A stretch of 64,000 nt of DNA from Pseudomonas arsenicoxydans (GTDB lineage Bacteria; Pseudomonadota; Gammaproteobacteria; Pseudomonadales; Pseudomonadaceae), in assembly GCF_006438915.1 (NCBI RefSeq), contig NZ_RCZE01000005.1:124001-188000 (forward strand). The letters are read 5' to 3'. Shown here one piece after another: positions 24,675-38,800 of this stretch. The notes under the pieces were generated by a model. That model had not been told where the DNA came from, did no database searches, and saw only the letters and a program-made list of their open reading frames with translations. Positions within the stretch are counted from its first letter, which is position 1. Each line of letters starts with the position of its first letter. The position numbers and the translations under genes were made by a program.

Positions 24675-25037
24675 ATGCCTAAATCCCTGCTGATTATCAG
24701 CCGTCAGGCGCCATGGTCCGGGCCGAATGCCCGCGAAGCACTGGACATCGTGCTCGCCGGCGGCGCCTTCGACCTGCCGATCGGCCTGCTGTTTCTCGAT
24801 GACGGGGTGTTTCAACTCGCCGCGAAGCAGGACGCCAAGGCACTGCAACAAAAAGACCTGAGCGCGAACCTGCAAGCCTTGCCGATGTTTGGTGTCGAGG
24901 AGCTGTTCGTCTGCGCTGACAGTGCCGCAGAACGTGGGCTCGATCCTTGCGCTTTTTCGCTGGAAGAAGCCCAGGCGCTGACCGCCCACGACATCACCGC
25001 CCTTATAGACCGTTACGACCAGGTGATCACCCTCTGA
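24675..25037 (+). CDS. tusC: Tus complex subunit TusC
   Basis: 120 residues, DsrF-like fold (SLLIISRQAPWSGPNAREALDIVLAGGAFDLPIGLLFLDDGVFQL). It starts one base after the tusD stop and its own stop overlaps the tusB start. It is a structural subunit of the TusBCD complex in tRNA 2-thiolation. Confidence 0.88.
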   Translation: MPKSLLIISRQAPWSGPNAREALDIVLAGGAFDLPIGLLFLDDGVFQLAAKQDAKALQQKDLSANLQALPMFGVEELFVCADSAAERGLDPCAFSLEEAQALTAHDITALIDRYDQVITL

Positions 25038-25330
25038 TGTCGACTTTGCATGTGTTGTCTCATTCCCCGTTCGGCGACGATCGCCTGAGCAGTTGCCTGC
25101 GCGTGATCGGCGTCAACGATGCGCTGCTGCTGACCGGCGACGCGGCCTATGCCTTGCAACCGGACACCGCACCTTTCAGCGCGCTGAACACTCGTGGCCT
25201 GAACCTGTTCGTACTGGCCGAGGACATTCAAGCCCGGTCCATTGAAACGCCAGACTGGGCCAAGGCCATCGATTACCCGGCGTTCGTAGAGCTGTCGATT
25301 CACTACGACAAGGTCAACAGCTGGCTATGA
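25037..25330 (+). CDS. tusB: Tus complex subunit TusB
   Basis: 97 residues from an ATG overlapping the tusC stop (TGATG). DsrH-like: STLHVLSHSPF, then DALLLTGDAAYAL and a C-terminal YPAFVELSIHYDKVNSWL, the usual TusB ending. Third member of the TusBCD heterohexamer. Confidence 0.88.
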   Translation: MSTLHVLSHSPFGDDRLSSCLRVIGVNDALLLTGDAAYALQPDTAPFSALNTRGLNLFVLAEDIQARSIETPDWAKAIDYPAFVELSIHYDKVNSWL

Positions 25331-25662
25331 ATTCCCTGACAGTCGGCGCTCGCGCCATCGCGTTGGACAAGGACGGGTTCCTGGTCGAACTGAGCGACTG
25401 GTCTGCTGAGGTGGCCAGCGCCCTCGCCGCTGCCGAAGACATCGAGTTGAGCCCTGAACATTGGGAAATCCTCGAACTACTGCGCCGTTTCTACGAAGAA
25501 TTCCAGCTGTCGCCGGCCACCCGCCCGTTGATCAAATACACCGCGTTGAAGCTCGGCCCGGAAAAAGGCAACAGCCTGCACCTGAACCGACTGTTCAAAG
25601 GCACCCCTGCCAAACTCGCCGCGAAACTGGCGGGCCTGCCCAAACCGACGAATTGCTTATGA
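25327..25662 (+). CDS. tusE: Sulfur carrier TusE (DsrC family)
   Basis: 111 residues overlapping tusB by four bases (ATGA). DsrC-family features: DKDGFLVELSDWS, the central HWEILELLRRFYEEF and a C-terminal tail ending N-C-L, where the penultimate Cys carries the persulfide. It takes sulfur from TusBCD and works with MnmA on tRNA. The stop overlaps the next gene. Confidence 0.9.
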   Translation: MNSLTVGARAIALDKDGFLVELSDWSAEVASALAAAEDIELSPEHWEILELLRRFYEEFQLSPATRPLIKYTALKLGPEKGNSLHLNRLFKGTPAKLAAKLAGLPKPTNCL

Positions 25663-26660
25663 CCGACTTCCCAGCGCTGACCCTCGAAACACCCGCCGAA
25701 CACCCGTTCGCCCAGTTCGTGCGAATCCTCGGCAAAGGCAAACGCGGCGCCCGCGACCTGACGCGTGAAGAAGCCCGTATCGCCATGGGCATGGTGCTCG
25801 ACGACAAGGTCGAAGACACCCAGCTCGGCGCGTTTCTGATGTTGCTGCGGCACAAGGAAGAAAGCGCCGAGGAAATGGCTGGCTTTACCGAAGCCTTGCG
25901 GGAACGTTTGCAGGCGCCCGCCTTGAACGTCGATCTCGACTGGCCGACCTATGCTGGCAAGAAACGTCATCTGCCGTGGTACCTGCTCGCGGCCAAGTGC
26001 CTGGCGCAGAACGGCGTGCGCATTTTCATGCATGGCGCCGGCGCGCACACGGCCGGGCGGCTTTACAGCGAACAACTGCTGGAAGGACTGAACATTCCAC
26101 TGTGCCGCAATTGGCAACAGGTGGGTGCGGCACTGGATAACGGCGGCCTGGCATTCATGCCGCTGGTGGATTGGGCACCGCAACTGCAGCGCATGATCGA
26201 CCTGCGCAATACCCTGGGCCTGCGCTCGCCGATCCATTCCCTGACGCGCATCCTCAATCCATTGGGCGCGCGTTGCGGCCTGCAAAGTATTTTCCACCCC
26301 GGCTACCAGGCGGTGCACCGCGATGCCAGCGGCTTGCTGGGCGACACGGCGATTGTGGTGAAGGGCGACGGCGGCGAGATCGAGATCAACCCGGACGCCG
26401 ACAGCCATTTGTACGGCACCACCGGTGGTGAAAGCTGGGACGAAGAGTGGCCGCAACTGTCGGCCCAGCGTCACGTCAAACCCGCCGCGCTCGACCCTGA
26501 GCATATGAAGGCCGTGTGGCGCGGTGACGTAGTCGACAGCTACCCGCAAATGGCCCTGATTTCGACCATGGCCCTGGCGTTGCGCGGGCTCGGCCAATCC
26601 CGTGATCAGGCGTTCGAAACGGCCCAGCAATATTGGGATGCTCGCAACAGATCGATTTAA
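25659..26660 (+). CDS. ybiB: TrpD2/YbiB-type glycosyltransferase-fold protein
   Basis: 333 residues, overlapping tusE by four bases. Homologous in fold to anthranilate phosphoribosyltransferase (TrpD): LTREEARIAMGMVLDDKVEDTQLGAFLMLLRHKEES, MHGAGAHTAG, and RSPIHSLTRILNPLGA. The TrpD signature for PRPP is not fully kept. E. coli YbiB binds nucleic acids and has no shown PRT activity, so this is not a tryptophan enzyme. Its position at the end of the tus operon suggests a role linked to RNA, by inference. Confidence 0.82.
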   Translation: MTDFPALTLETPAEHPFAQFVRILGKGKRGARDLTREEARIAMGMVLDDKVEDTQLGAFLMLLRHKEESAEEMAGFTEALRERLQAPALNVDLDWPTYAGKKRHLPWYLLAAKCLAQNGVRIFMHGAGAHTAGRLYSEQLLEGLNIPLCRNWQQVGAALDNGGLAFMPLVDWAPQLQRMIDLRNTLGLRSPIHSLTRILNPLGARCGLQSIFHPGYQAVHRDASGLLGDTAIVVKGDGGEIEINPDADSHLYGTTGGESWDEEWPQLSAQRHVKPAALDPEHMKAVWRGDVVDSYPQMALISTMALALRGLGQSRDQAFETAQQYWDARNRSI

Positions 26661-26753
26661 CCGATCATAACTGCCCAACCTTTGCGCTATTTGTTCGAAC
26701 TCATGGGCATAGACTCCTCTCCAACGATTTACTGGGTTTGAGGAGTCTTGATC

Positions 26754-27761
26754 ATGGGTTTATTAGTCGAAGGCCGCTGGCAGGACCAGTGGTACGAAAG
26801 CGGCAAAGACGGCACGTTCCAGCGTGAACAGGCGCAGCGCCGCAACTGGGTAACCCCCGACGGCAAGCCGGGCCTGACCGGTGTCGGTGGCTTTGCCGCC
26901 AAAGCCGGCCGCTATCACCTCTACGTGTCCCTCGCCTGTCCGTGGGCTCACCGCACATTGATCCTGCGCAAACTCAAAGGCCTCGACAGCTTGATCGACG
27001 TGTCGGTGGTCAGCTGGCTGATGCTGGAAAACGGCTGGACTTTCGACCAGAGCCTGGGCTCCACCGGCGACAAGCTCGATCACCTCGACTTCATGCACCA
27101 GCGCTACACCGCCGACACCGCCAACTACACCGGCCGCGTCACAGTGCCGGTGCTGTGGGACAAGCAGCAGAACCGTATCGTCAATAACGAATCGGCGGAG
27201 ATCATCCGCATGTTCAATAGCGCATTCGACGATCTGACCGGCAATGACCTGGATTTCTATCCTGAGCCACTGCGGGGTGAGATCGATGCGTTGAATGAGC
27301 GGATTTACCCGGCGGTGAACAACGGCGTGTACCGCGCCGGGTTTGCGACGTCACAGCATGCTTATGAAGAAGCGTTCGATGGTTTGTTTGAAGAACTGGA
27401 TCGACTGGAGAAGCTGTTGAGCGCCAATCGTTACCTGACCGGCGAATACCTGACCGAAGCGGATATTCGGCTGTTCACCACGCTGATTCGTTTTGACGCG
27501 GTGTACCACGGGCACTTCAAGTGCAACCTGCGGCGAATTGCCAATTATCCGAACCTGTCGAACTGGCTGCGGGAGATTTATCAGTGGCCGGGGATTGCCG
27601 AGACGGTGAGTTTTGAGCACATCAAGCATCACTACTATGGCAGTCACAAGACCATCAACCCGACCGGGATTGTGCCGAAAGGGCCGGAGCAGGACTTCAC
27701 CGTGGCGCATGATCGGGCGCGGCTGGATGGGAAAGGGGTTTGGCGCAGGAATCAGGCTTGA
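26754..27761 (+). CDS. Glutathione S-transferase, glutathionyl-hydroquinone reductase type
   Basis: 335 residues from ATG 26754, with GAGGAG 8 bases upstream; a TTG six bases earlier is less likely. The Xi-class catalytic Cys motif is present (LACPWAHRTLI). The length, W-rich N-terminus (FQREQAQRRNWVTPDG) and C-terminal helical domain (ADIRLFTTLIRFDAVYHGHFKCN) fit the YqjG/PcpF group, which reduces glutathionyl-hydroquinones. A cytosolic detoxification enzyme, not in an operon. Confidence 0.87.
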   Translation: MGLLVEGRWQDQWYESGKDGTFQREQAQRRNWVTPDGKPGLTGVGGFAAKAGRYHLYVSLACPWAHRTLILRKLKGLDSLIDVSVVSWLMLENGWTFDQSLGSTGDKLDHLDFMHQRYTADTANYTGRVTVPVLWDKQQNRIVNNESAEIIRMFNSAFDDLTGNDLDFYPEPLRGEIDALNERIYPAVNNGVYRAGFATSQHAYEEAFDGLFEELDRLEKLLSANRYLTGEYLTEADIRLFTTLIRFDAVYHGHFKCNLRRIANYPNLSNWLREIYQWPGIAETVSFEHIKHHYYGSHKTINPTGIVPKGPEQDFTVAHDRARLDGKGVWRRNQA

Positions 27762-27789
27762 TCGGAATTCTGCATTGATTTTGAAGGCC

Positions 27790-27875
27790 CCTTCGCGAGC
27801 AAGCCAGCTCCCACATTTAACCGTATTCTTCAGTTAGAACTCGGTCGAATGTGGGAGCGGGCTTGCTCGCGAAGA
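27790..27875. repeat. REP doublet, class TGTGGGAGCGGG
   Basis: CCTTCGCGAGCAAGCCAGCT on the left (one change, AGCT for CGCT) and ATGTGGGAGCGGGCTTGCTC on the right, inverted. It lies between convergent GST and cysG genes. Confidence 0.86.
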
Positions 27876-27889
27876 AGGCGACTCGGTCT

Positions 27890-29284
27890 CTAGACTTGCG
27901 CCTGAGCCCCTTCAAACCACGCCAGTTTCTCGCGCAGCTTCACCACTTCCCCGACAATCACTAACGTCGGCGCATGCACTTCATGCTCCGCCACCAACCG
28001 TGGCAGATCCGCCAACGTGCCAGTAAACACCCGCTGATTGACCGTGGTGCCCTGCTGAATCAACGCCGCCGGGGTATCCGCCCCGCGACCGTGCTTGATC
28101 AACTGCTCGCAGATGATCGGCAAGCCCACCAGGCCCATATAGAACACCAGCGTCTGCGCCGGCGCGACGAGGTCGGCCCATGGCAGATCGGAGGAGCCGT
28201 CCTTCAAATGCCCGGTGACAAACCGTACCGATTGCGCGTAATCACGATGGGTCAGAGGAATCCCGGCATACGCCGCGCAACCGCTGGCTGCCGTAATACC
28301 CGGCACCACCTGGAACGGGATGCCGTGGGCCGCCAGTTCTTCGATCTCTTCACCGCCGCGACCGAAGATGAACGGATCACCGCCCTTCAATCGCACCACG
28401 CGCTTGCCTGCCTTGGCCAAATCGACCAATTGCTGGTTGATCTGATCCTGCGGCACGGCGTGATCGGCGCGGCGCTTGCCGACGTAAACACGCTCGGCAT
28501 CACGACGGCACAATTCCAGAATCGCCGGGGCCACCAAACGGTCGTATAGCACCACGTCGGCTTGCTGCATCAGGCGCAAGGCACGGAACGTCAGCAGGTC
28601 GGGATCACCCGGCCCCGCCCCGACCAGGTACACCTCGCCGGTCGTGACATCTGCTTCACCGTCGATTTTCGCCTGCAACAGACGCTCGGCTTCGGCGCCC
28701 TGCCCGGCCAGTTGCCGGTCAGCAATCGGGCCTTGAAAGACGTCTTCCCAGAATCCGCGACGCTGCTGCACATCCGGGAACAGGCCTTTGACCTGATGAC
28801 GGAATCGCGCCGCCAGGCCCGCCAGTTGGCCATAGGTCGAAGGAATCCAGGTCTCGATCTTGGCGCGAATCAACCGTGCCAGCACCGGCGCATCGCCGCC
28901 GCTGGACACCGCGATAATCAAGGGCGAACGATCGACAATCGCCGGAAAGATCACGCTGCACAGGGCCGGCGCGTCCACGACGTTGACCGGCACACACCGC
29001 CGATGGGCATCGGCGGACACTTGCGCGTTCAACGGCTCGTCGTCGGTGGCGGCAATGATCAGCCCGCAACCGTCCAGATCCGACTCGACATAACCGCGTA
29101 ACAGGCAATCGCCACCGCTGCCGGCCACCAGTTCGCGCAGTTGCGGTTCGATTTCAGGTGCAACCACCCGCAGCAGCGCACCGGCATCGGCCAGCAGACG
29201 GGATTTGCGCAAGGCAATCTCCCCCCCACCGACAACCAACACACGACTGCCGCGCAGGTTGTGAAACAGCGGCAGATAGTTCAT
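27890..29284 (-). CDS. cysG: Siroheme synthase (multifunctional)
   Basis: 464 residues. The N-terminal domain (1-150) is the precorrin-2 dehydrogenase/ferrochelatase: [19 protein letters not shown] nucleotide fold and [22 protein letters not shown]. From about residue 215 follows the uroporphyrin-III C-methyltransferase, with [34 protein letters not shown] and [12 protein letters not shown]. It makes siroheme for sulfite and nitrite reductases. The start abuts the serS stop, so serS-cysG are co-transcribed. Confidence 0.95.
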   Translation of the reverse strand: MNYLPLFHNLRGSRVLVVGGGEIALRKSRLLADAGALLRVVAPEIEPQLRELVAGSGGDCLLRGYVESDLDGCGLIIAATDDEPLNAQVSADAHRRCVPVNVVDAPALCSVIFPAIVDRSPLIIAVSSGGDAPVLARLIRAKIETWIPSTYGQLAGLAARFRHQVKGLFPDVQQRRGFWEDVFQGPIADRQLAGQGAEAERLLQAKIDGEADVTTGEVYLVGAGPGDPDLLTFRALRLMQQADVVLYDRLVAPAILELCRRDAERVYVGKRRADHAVPQDQINQQLVDLAKAGKRVVRLKGGDPFIFGRGGEEIEELAAHGIPFQVVPGITAASGCAAYAGIPLTHRDYAQSVRFVTGHLKDGSSDLPWADLVAPAQTLVFYMGLVGLPIICEQLIKHGRGADTPAALIQQGTTVNQRVFTGTLADLPRLVAEHEVHAPTLVIVGEVVKLREKLAWFEGAQAQV

Positions 29285-30955
<1,671 letters not shown>

Positions 30956-30956
<1 letters not shown>

Positions 30957-32278
30957 TATTTTCTCCGCTGCCGAGGGCTTAGACGGTCAAGTTGGGCGAG
31001 GTGATTGAGCTTCTCGCCGATCTTCAATTCCAGGCCACGCGGCACCGGCTGATAGAACGGCTGCGGTTCGAGTTCTTCCGGGAAGTAGTCCTCGCCTGCG
31101 GCGTAGGCATCCGGCTCATCGTGGGCGTAACGGTATTCGTCGCCGTAACCGAGTTGCTTCATCAGTTTGGTCGGGGCATTGCGCAGGTGCAGCGGCACTT
31201 CCAGCGAACCGTGTTCGGTGGCGCTGCGCATCGCTGCCTTGAAGCCCATGTACACCGCGTTGCTTTTCGGCGCGCAAGCCAGATAGGTGATGGCCTGAGC
31301 CACCGCCAATTCACCTTCGGGACTGCCGAGGCGCTCCTGCACTTCCCACGCCGCCAGGCACAGGCTGAGGGCCCGCGGGTCAGCATTGCCGATGTCTTCG
31401 CTGGCCATGCGCACCACGCGTCGGGCCAGGTACAGCGGATCGCAACCACCGTCGATCATCCGCGCGAACCAATACAGCGCGCCGTCCGGGTTGGAGCCGC
31501 GCACCGACTTATGCAGCGCAGAAATCTGGTCGTAGAACGCCTCACCGCCCTTGTCGAAACGCCGACGGGTATCGCCGAGCAGACTTTGCAGCAGATCGAC
31601 GCCGATCTCGTTGTTGTCTTCGGCCAGGTCCGAGGCGTTTTCCAACAGATTGAGCAGCCGCCGGCCATCACCATCGGCGGCGGACAACAGCATCTGGAAG
31701 CCTTCATCGCTGAGCGCCAGTTGCCGCTTGCCCAGGCCACGCTCCTCGGTCAGTGCGCGATGCACCAATTTGCGCAGGGCCGCTTCGTCGAGGCTCTTGA
31801 GCACATAGACGCGGGCCCGCGAGAGCAAGGCGTTGTTGAGTTCGAACGAGGGGTTTTCGGTAGTCGCGCCGATGAAAATCAGCGTGCCGTCTTCAACGTA
31901 CGGCAGGAACGCGTCCTGTTGGGACTTGTTGAAGCGGTGCACTTCGTCGACAAACAGGATCGTGCGTTTGCCGTACTGCCCGGCCTGTTGCTTGGCGATT
32001 TCCACCGCCTGACGAATTTCCTTCACGCCGGCCAGCACCGCCGAGACCGTTTCAAAGTGCGCATCCGAGACTTCCGCCAGCAACCGCGCCAGGGTGGTTT
32101 TGCCCACGCCCGGCGGGCCCCAGAAAATCATCGAATGCAGGGCACCCTGCTCCAGCGCTTCGCGCAAAGGCTTGCCGCGAGCGAGCAGGTGTTCCTGACC
32201 GACGTACTCATCCAGATTGGCCGCGCGCAGGCGGGCGGCCAAGGGCTGAGCAATCGGGGCGCTGCGAAACAGGTCCAT
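30956..32278 (-). CDS. rarA: Replication-associated recombination protein A (RarA/MgsA)
   Basis: 440 residues from ATG 32278 (a GTG one codon earlier is possible). AAA+ ATPase: Walker [12 protein letters not shown], Walker [18 protein letters not shown], sensor 1 [12 protein letters not shown]. The C-terminal tetramerisation region contains [18 protein letters not shown] and [13 protein letters not shown]. It acts at stalled replication forks in clamp-loader style. First of a rarA-crcB-serS-cysG run, 228 bases downstream of lolA across a REP doublet. Confidence 0.94.
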
Positions 32279-32346
32279 CACGACTTGCGAAACCTCACTC
32301 TCTTACGTTCTCGAATCTGGCGAAATTCTGTGGGAAATGGCTTACC

Positions 32347-32479
32347 TGTGGCGAGGGGGCTTGCCCCCGTTGGGTTGCGAAGCGACCCTAAATTCTGCAA
32401 TCGCGTTATATCAGGTATGCCGCATCCACCGGGTTTACGACTGCTCCGCAGCCGAACGGGGGCAAGCCCCCTCGCCACA
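32347..32479. repeat. REP doublet, class GTGGCGAGGG
   Basis: TGTGGCGAGGGGGCTTGCCC at the left and GGGCAAGCCCCCTCGCCACA at the right. A fragment of the other class (GCCCGCTCCCACAGG) follows directly at about 32482-32497. Confidence 0.88.
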
Positions 32480-32506
32480 CAAGCCCGCTCCCACAGGTAT
32501 TGCGTT

Positions 32507-33130
32507 TTATTCCTGAATCACGTCCGCCCCTTTAGGGATATCGAACTTGAACTTGGACGCCGGGATCGGCTCGTTGGCCTTCACGCCAGTGAACAGGATA
32601 TTGGTGCGCTGACCGACGCTGTCGATCAGTTGCATGTCATTGACCAAACCGTTACGGAACGACAGGCGCAGGCTGTCGAACAGGGTGTCCTTGGTTTTCG
32701 GCTTCAGGGTGAAGTCGATCACGCCGCCGGCTTCCTTGGCGCTGATGTCGAAGCTCTGGCTGATCTTGGACACGTCACCGGACAGCAGCAAAGCCGGGGT
32801 CTGGGTCAGACGCATGTCGAGGGTCTTGATAGTGACCTGTTCCAGATCCGGGTCCCACAGCGTGACCTTCTTGCCGTCGGACACCATGGTTTGTTCAGCC
32901 GGTGCATTGGTGTGCCAGTAGAACAGACCCGGGCGCTGCAACGACATATCGCCAGCGGTTTCCTGCAACTGGGTGCCGCTGCCATCAAGCGTCAGCTGGG
33001 AGAAACGTGCGGTCAATGTCTGGGATTTTTCCAGCAGTTGGGTCAGGCGCGCCACGTCCTTGTCATCGGCGTGGGCCGAGAGTGTGGTCAAAGCCAGTAC
33101 CGGCAGCAACAGCATGCGGATAAGACGCAT
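32507..33130 (-). CDS. lolA: Outer-membrane lipoprotein carrier LolA
   Basis: 207 residues with a Sec signal peptide ([21 protein letters not shown]). The LolA pattern includes [30 protein letters not shown] and [20 protein letters not shown]. It carries lipoproteins through the periplasm from LolCDE to LolB, and so serves the lipoproteins predicted in this window. The GAGGA ribosome site is well placed. It lies 68 bases after ftsK, the usual order in Pseudomonas. Confidence 0.94.
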   Translation of the reverse strand: MRLIRMLLLPVLALTTLSAHADDKDVARLTQLLEKSQTLTARFSQLTLDGSGTQLQETAGDMSLQRPGLFYWHTNAPAEQTMVSDGKKVTLWDPDLEQVTIKTLDMRLTQTPALLLSGDVSKISQSFDISAKEAGGVIDFTLKPKTKDTLFDSLRLSFRNGLVNDMQLIDSVGQRTNILFTGVKANEPIPASKFKFDIPKGADVIQE

Positions 33131-33198
33131 GGGAGTCCTCTTGATATTCGTGGGGTTTGCGAGTGGCGCGTCACTGCGCCACCCTGCTTCAAATCAAA

Positions 33199-35604
33199 TC
33201 AGTCGCGTACCGGGCCAGGCGCCAGGACTTCACGCGAACCATTGGTGTTCATGGACGTCACGACCCCGGCCATTTCCATGGCTTCGATCATGCGTGCGGC
33301 GCGGTTGTAGCCGATTTTCAGTTTGCGCTGAACGGCCGAGATGGACGCACGACGGCTTTCGAGGACGAACTGCACTGCTTCGTCGTAGAGCGCATCGGTT
33401 TCAGCATCATCGTCGCCACCACCGCCGCCATTCTCAAAGCCGCTGCCGGCTTCTTCGACACCAGCGAGGATCTCGTCGTTGTATTCCGGTGCGCCGCGCA
33501 GTTTCCAGGCCTCCACCACACGGTGAACCTCGTCATCGGACACGAATGCGCCGTGTACACGAATCGGCAGACTGGTGCCCGGTGGCATGTAGAGCATGTC
33601 ACCGTGACCCAGCAGTTGTTCGGCGCCGCCTTGGTCGATGATGGTCCGGGAGTCGATTTTGCTCGATACCTGGAACGCCATACGCGTCGGGATGTTGGCC
33701 TTGATCAGACCGGTGATCACGTCAACCGAAGGACGCTGGGTCGCCAGGATCAAGTGGATACCGGCCGCACGGGCCTTCTGGGCGATACGGGCGATCAGTT
33801 CTTCAACTTTCTTGCCGACGATCATCATCATGTCGGCAAATTCGTCGACGACCACGACGATGGTCGGCAGCTTGGTCAGCAGTGGCGCTTCGTCGTGAAT
33901 GCTTTCGCGCTTGTACAGCGGGTCGGTCAGCGGCGTGCCGGCGTCCTGGGCTTCCTTGACCTTGGCGTTGAAGCCAGACAAGTTGCGTACGCCCATCTTC
34001 GCCATCAGTTTGTAGCGCCGCTCCATCTCCGCCACGCTCCAGCGCAGGGCGTTGGCCGCGTCCTTCATGTCGGTCACGACCGGGCACAGCAAGTGCGGAA
34101 TGCCTTCGTAGATCGACAGTTCAAGCATTTTCGGGTCGATCATGATCAGCTTCGCGTCTTCCGGACCCGACTTGAACAGGATCGACAGGATCATCGCGTT
34201 CACGCCCACCGACTTACCGGAACCGGTCGTACCGGCCACCAGCAAGTGCGGCATTTTTGCCAGGTCAGTGATGACCGGCTTGCCGCCGATGTCGTGACCG
34301 AGGGCCAGGGTGACCGGCGACTTGAAGTTGTCGTACTCGGGAGTCGACAGCACTTCGGAGAAACGCACGATCTGCCGGTCTTCGTTGGGGATCTCGATAC
34401 CGACGGTGGTCTTGCCCGGAATCACTTCAACCACACGCACGCTGGTCACGGCCAGGGAACGCGCAAGGTCTTTCGCCAGGTTGGAAATGCGACTGACTTT
34501 CACACCGGCGGCCGGTTGAATTTCGTAACGGGTAATCACCGGGCCCGGGTGAATCGAATCCACCGAAACTTCGACGCCGAACTCCTTGAGCTTGATCTCC
34601 AGCAAATGACCCACCGCAGCCAGGGATTCGGGCGAGTAATTGAGTTGTTTCTTTTCTGCCGGGTCGAGAATCGAAATCGGCGGCAACGTGCCTTCCACGG
34701 CGCTGTCGACGAACAACGGCGCCTGTTTCTCTTTCTCCACACGCTTGCTCGGTGCAGCGGGTTTCGGCGGCGCTGGCGCGATCACCGGCGGCACCTGCTT
34801 CTCGCGTTCCAACATGTGCTTGCTCAGGGCCTGTTCGCGTTCGATCAGGCGTTCCTTGACCTTGGCCTGCTCGCGCTTGTCAGTGATGGTCGGTGCAACC
34901 ACGTCATGCACACGATCGTCGACTTCACGCAGTTGCGCCACCAGTTGCTTGCGTTCGGTACGGGCCGCCCACCAGCGATTGGCCGCACCCTGGAACAGTT
35001 CAAACAGGTCGAGGGTGATCTTGCCGGTGACGTCCATCACCTTGAACCACGACAAGTCGGTGAACACCGTCAGGCCGAACAGGAACAGCGCGATGAACAG
35101 CAGCGTGCTGCCCTGGATGTTCAGCGCGTTCTTGGCCAGGTCGCCAAGGCTTTCGCCCAATGCGCCGCCAGCACCTGCCGGAAGACCGGTGGCGGCGTGG
35201 AAATGGATGTGCGCCAAGGCAGCGCCGGACAGCACCAGAAACACCAGGCCGATCAGGCGCCATGAGAACAGCCAGCCGCTCCACTGCCACGGTTCATGGC
35301 GCTGACGGAAGATCTGATAGACCTTGACCGCGAGCAACAACGGAAAGATGTAGGCGAAGTAACCCAGCACCATGAACAGGATGTCGGCACTGTAGGAACC
35401 GGCGGGGCCGCCGAAATTCTGCACGTCATCAATTTTGCTGTTGTGGCTCCAGCCCGGATCGTCCTTGCCGTAAGTCAGCAAGGCCATCATCAGGAACAGG
35501 CACAAGGCGCCGATGGCGATCAATGCACCTTCCTTGAGCCGGTAGTGCAAATGCTGGCGCCAGAGCGGAACGACTGTTTTGGGTGCTGCGGTGGATTTCT
35601 TCAA
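33199..35604 (-). CDS. ftsK: DNA translocase FtsK
   Basis: 801 residues, start TTG at 35604 (LKKSTAAPK) with AGGAAAAG upstream. Four N-terminal membrane helices (about 25-190) anchor it at the septum. A short charged linker runs to about 300. The RecA-like motor has Walker [13 protein letters not shown], Walker [14 protein letters not shown] and [22 protein letters not shown]. The C-terminal gamma winged helix ([29 protein letters not shown]) reads KOPS. It moves the chromosome terminus and activates XerCD. It is shorter than E. coli FtsK because of the shorter linker. Confidence 0.95.
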   Translation of the reverse strand: MKKSTAAPKTVVPLWRQHLHYRLKEGALIAIGALCLFLMMALLTYGKDDPGWSHNSKIDDVQNFGGPAGSYSADILFMVLGYFAYIFPLLLAVKVYQIFRQRHEPWQWSGWLFSWRLIGLVFLVLSGAALAHIHFHAATGLPAGAGGALGESLGDLAKNALNIQGSTLLFIALFLFGLTVFTDLSWFKVMDVTGKITLDLFELFQGAANRWWAARTERKQLVAQLREVDDRVHDVVAPTITDKREQAKVKERLIEREQALSKHMLEREKQVPPVIAPAPPKPAAPSKRVEKEKQAPLFVDSAVEGTLPPISILDPAEKKQLNYSPESLAAVGHLLEIKLKEFGVEVSVDSIHPGPVITRYEIQPAAGVKVSRISNLAKDLARSLAVTSVRVVEVIPGKTTVGIEIPNEDRQIVRFSEVLSTPEYDNFKSPVTLALGHDIGGKPVITDLAKMPHLLVAGTTGSGKSVGVNAMILSILFKSGPEDAKLIMIDPKMLELSIYEGIPHLLCPVVTDMKDAANALRWSVAEMERRYKLMAKMGVRNLSGFNAKVKEAQDAGTPLTDPLYKRESIHDEAPLLTKLPTIVVVVDEFADMMMIVGKKVEELIARIAQKARAAGIHLILATQRPSVDVITGLIKANIPTRMAFQVSSKIDSRTIIDQGGAEQLLGHGDMLYMPPGTSLPIRVHGAFVSDDEVHRVVEAWKLRGAPEYNDEILAGVEEAGSGFENGGGGGDDDAETDALYDEAVQFVLESRRASISAVQRKLKIGYNRAARMIEAMEMAGVVTSMNTNGSREVLAPGPVRD

Positions 35605-36872
<1,268 letters not shown>

Positions 36873-36936
36873 CGGCACACTTTACGGCGGGCCCACCAGC
36901 CCGCCACCGCCCTCCCCTTCTGCAAGCCCGGATGCC

Positions 36937-37617
36937 ATGCTGACTTGGTTACAACGCAATACCCTGACCTTTCCCCCGCTGGACAAAGCCATGCGCGACC
37001 CCAACGGGTTGCTGGCCGCCGGGGGCGACCTGTCTGCCGATCGTCTGATTCAGGCCTATCGCCACGGCTGCTTTCCATGGTTCTCCGAAGGCCAGCCGAT
37101 TCTCTGGTGGTCGCCGGATCCGCGCACCGTGTTGTTTCCCGACGAACTGCACGTTTCCCGCAGCCTGGGCAAATTGCTGCGCCAACAGCGCTACACAGTG
37201 ACCTTCGATCAGGATTTCGACGCCGTCATCCGTGCCTGCGCCGCCCCGCGCGATTACGCCGATGGCACCTGGATCACCCAGGCCATGCAGGACGCCTACA
37301 TTGAACTGCACCGGCGTGGCCATGCACATTCGGTGGAAGTCTGGGATCAGGACGAACTGGTCGGCGGGCTCTACGGCCTGGCGATGGGGCAGTTGTTCTT
37401 CGGCGAGTCCATGTTCAGCCGTGCCGACAACGCCTCGAAATTTGGTTTTGCCACACTGGTGCGACATCTGAAAGACTCGGGCTTTGTGCTGATCGACTGC
37501 CAGATGCCGACCGATCATCTGCACAGTCTCGGCGCACGAGCGATCCCACGCCGCGAATTTGCCGGTTATCTGTCGCAGCATCTGGATCAACCCAACCGCG
37601 CCACATGGGTTTGCTGA
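36937..37617 (+). CDS. aat: Leucyl/phenylalanyl-tRNA-protein transferase
   Basis: 226 residues from ATG 36937. Aat motifs: [45 protein letters not shown] and [19 protein letters not shown]. It adds Leu or Phe to proteins with N-terminal Arg or Lys, making degrons for ClpS-ClpAP. Its partners ate, clpS and clpA all lie within 5 kb here. Confidence 0.95.
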   Translation: MLTWLQRNTLTFPPLDKAMRDPNGLLAAGGDLSADRLIQAYRHGCFPWFSEGQPILWWSPDPRTVLFPDELHVSRSLGKLLRQQRYTVTFDQDFDAVIRACAAPRDYADGTWITQAMQDAYIELHRRGHAHSVEVWDQDELVGGLYGLAMGQLFFGESMFSRADNASKFGFATLVRHLKDSGFVLIDCQMPTDHLHSLGARAIPRREFAGYLSQHLDQPNRATWVC

Positions 37618-37673
37618 GCGACTTTCGCGCGGGTGGCTTACACTTAATTCAAAGCTTATCCCGAGGGTTGATC

Positions 37674-38381
37674 ATGACCGAGTTGGCGCGTTTGAAGTTC
37701 TATGCCACTCAGCCCCACTCTTGCAGCTATCTGCCAGATGAACAGGCTACAACCCTGTTTCTCGACCCTAGCCAGCCCATGGATGTGCATGTCTATGCAG
37801 ATTTGTCTGAAATGGGTTTTCGGCGCAGCGGCGACCACCTCTACCGGCCTCATTGCCAGAACTGCAACGCGTGCGTCCCGGCGCGCATTCCTGTGGCCCA
37901 GTTCACCCCCAACCGCCAACAGAAACGCATCTTCAAACGCAACGCCGACCTGCAGGTTCGTCCCGCCAGGGCACAGTTCAGCGAAGAGTATTTCGATCTC
38001 TATCAGCGCTACATCGAACAGCGTCATGCCGATGGCGATATGTACCCGCCAAGTCGAGACCAATTCTCCACGTTCCTTGTGAGGGATTTGCCGTTCTCGC
38101 GTTTCTACGAATTTCGTCTCGAAGGGCGGCTATTGGCGGTGGCCGTCACCGACTTACTGCCGAACGGTCTGTCGGCGGTTTACACCTTTTACGAACCGGC
38201 CGAAGAACGTCGCAGCCTGGGGCGTTTCGCGATTCTGTGGCAGATCGGCGAGACCCGGCGTCTTGGACTGGAGGCTGTCTACCTCGGCTACTGGATCAAA
38301 AACTGCAAAAAGATGAGCTATAAGACCCAATATCGGCCGATCGAACTGCTGATTAATCAACGCTGGGTCATCCTGAACTAG
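37674..38381 (+). CDS. bpt: Aspartate/glutamate leucyltransferase (Bpt/ate)
   Basis: 235 residues from ATG 37674. The Zn/thiol-type N-terminal Cys cluster (HSCSYLP, then [12 protein letters not shown]) and the C-terminal [25 protein letters not shown] are those of the bacterial ATE1-like family. Bacterial members of this type transfer Leu to N-terminal Asp or Glu, so Bpt is the likelier activity than arginylation. It feeds the same ClpS pathway as aat. Confidence 0.92.
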
Positions 38382-38481
38382 AACCCCTTGGCTTAAACCC
38401 CATTTTTCGGGCACAATGCACGCCGCTTTTGCCTGGCGCAGTTGCACCGGGCCATTCATTGGACACCGAGGGCTTTACTGC

Positions 38482-38700
38482 ATGTCGAAAGAAGACAGCT
38501 TCGAAATGGAAGGCACTGTCGTCGACACCCTGCCCAACACCATGTTTCGTGTGGAGTTGGAAAATGGGCACGTCGTAACCGCGCATATCTCCGGCAAGAT
38601 GCGCAAGAACTACATTCGTATTCTTACCGGTGACAAAGTGCGCGTCGAGCTGACGCCCTATGACTTGAGCAAAGGGCGCATCACGTACCGCGCTCGCTAA
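38482..38700 (+). CDS. infA: Translation initiation factor IF-1
   Basis: 72 residues, single S1/OB domain: [27 protein letters not shown], then [24 protein letters not shown] and the terminal KGRITYRAR. It binds the 30S A site during initiation. It is monocistronic in appearance, with its own terminator 13 bases downstream. Confidence 0.97.
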
Positions 38701-38712
38701 TCAAGTCAATAC

Positions 38713-38740
38713 AAAACGCCCGGCTCTGCCGGGCGTTTTT
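38713..38740 (+). terminator. infA rho-independent terminator
   Basis: Stem ACGCCCGGC/GCCGGGCGT with TCT loop followed by a T run. Confidence 0.9.
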
Positions 38741-38756
38741 GTTTGCCTGCGATTTG

Positions 38757-38800
38757 GTGGGTTCTTGGGTTCTTGGGTTTTGGGTTCTTGGGTTTTGGGT
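38757..38800. repeat. GGGTTCTT/GGGTTTT short tandem repeats
   Basis: GGGTTCTTGGGTT and GGGTTTTGGG units alternate three to four times just left of the long inverted repeat. Such simple repeats are prone to slippage; they do not code. Confidence 0.7.
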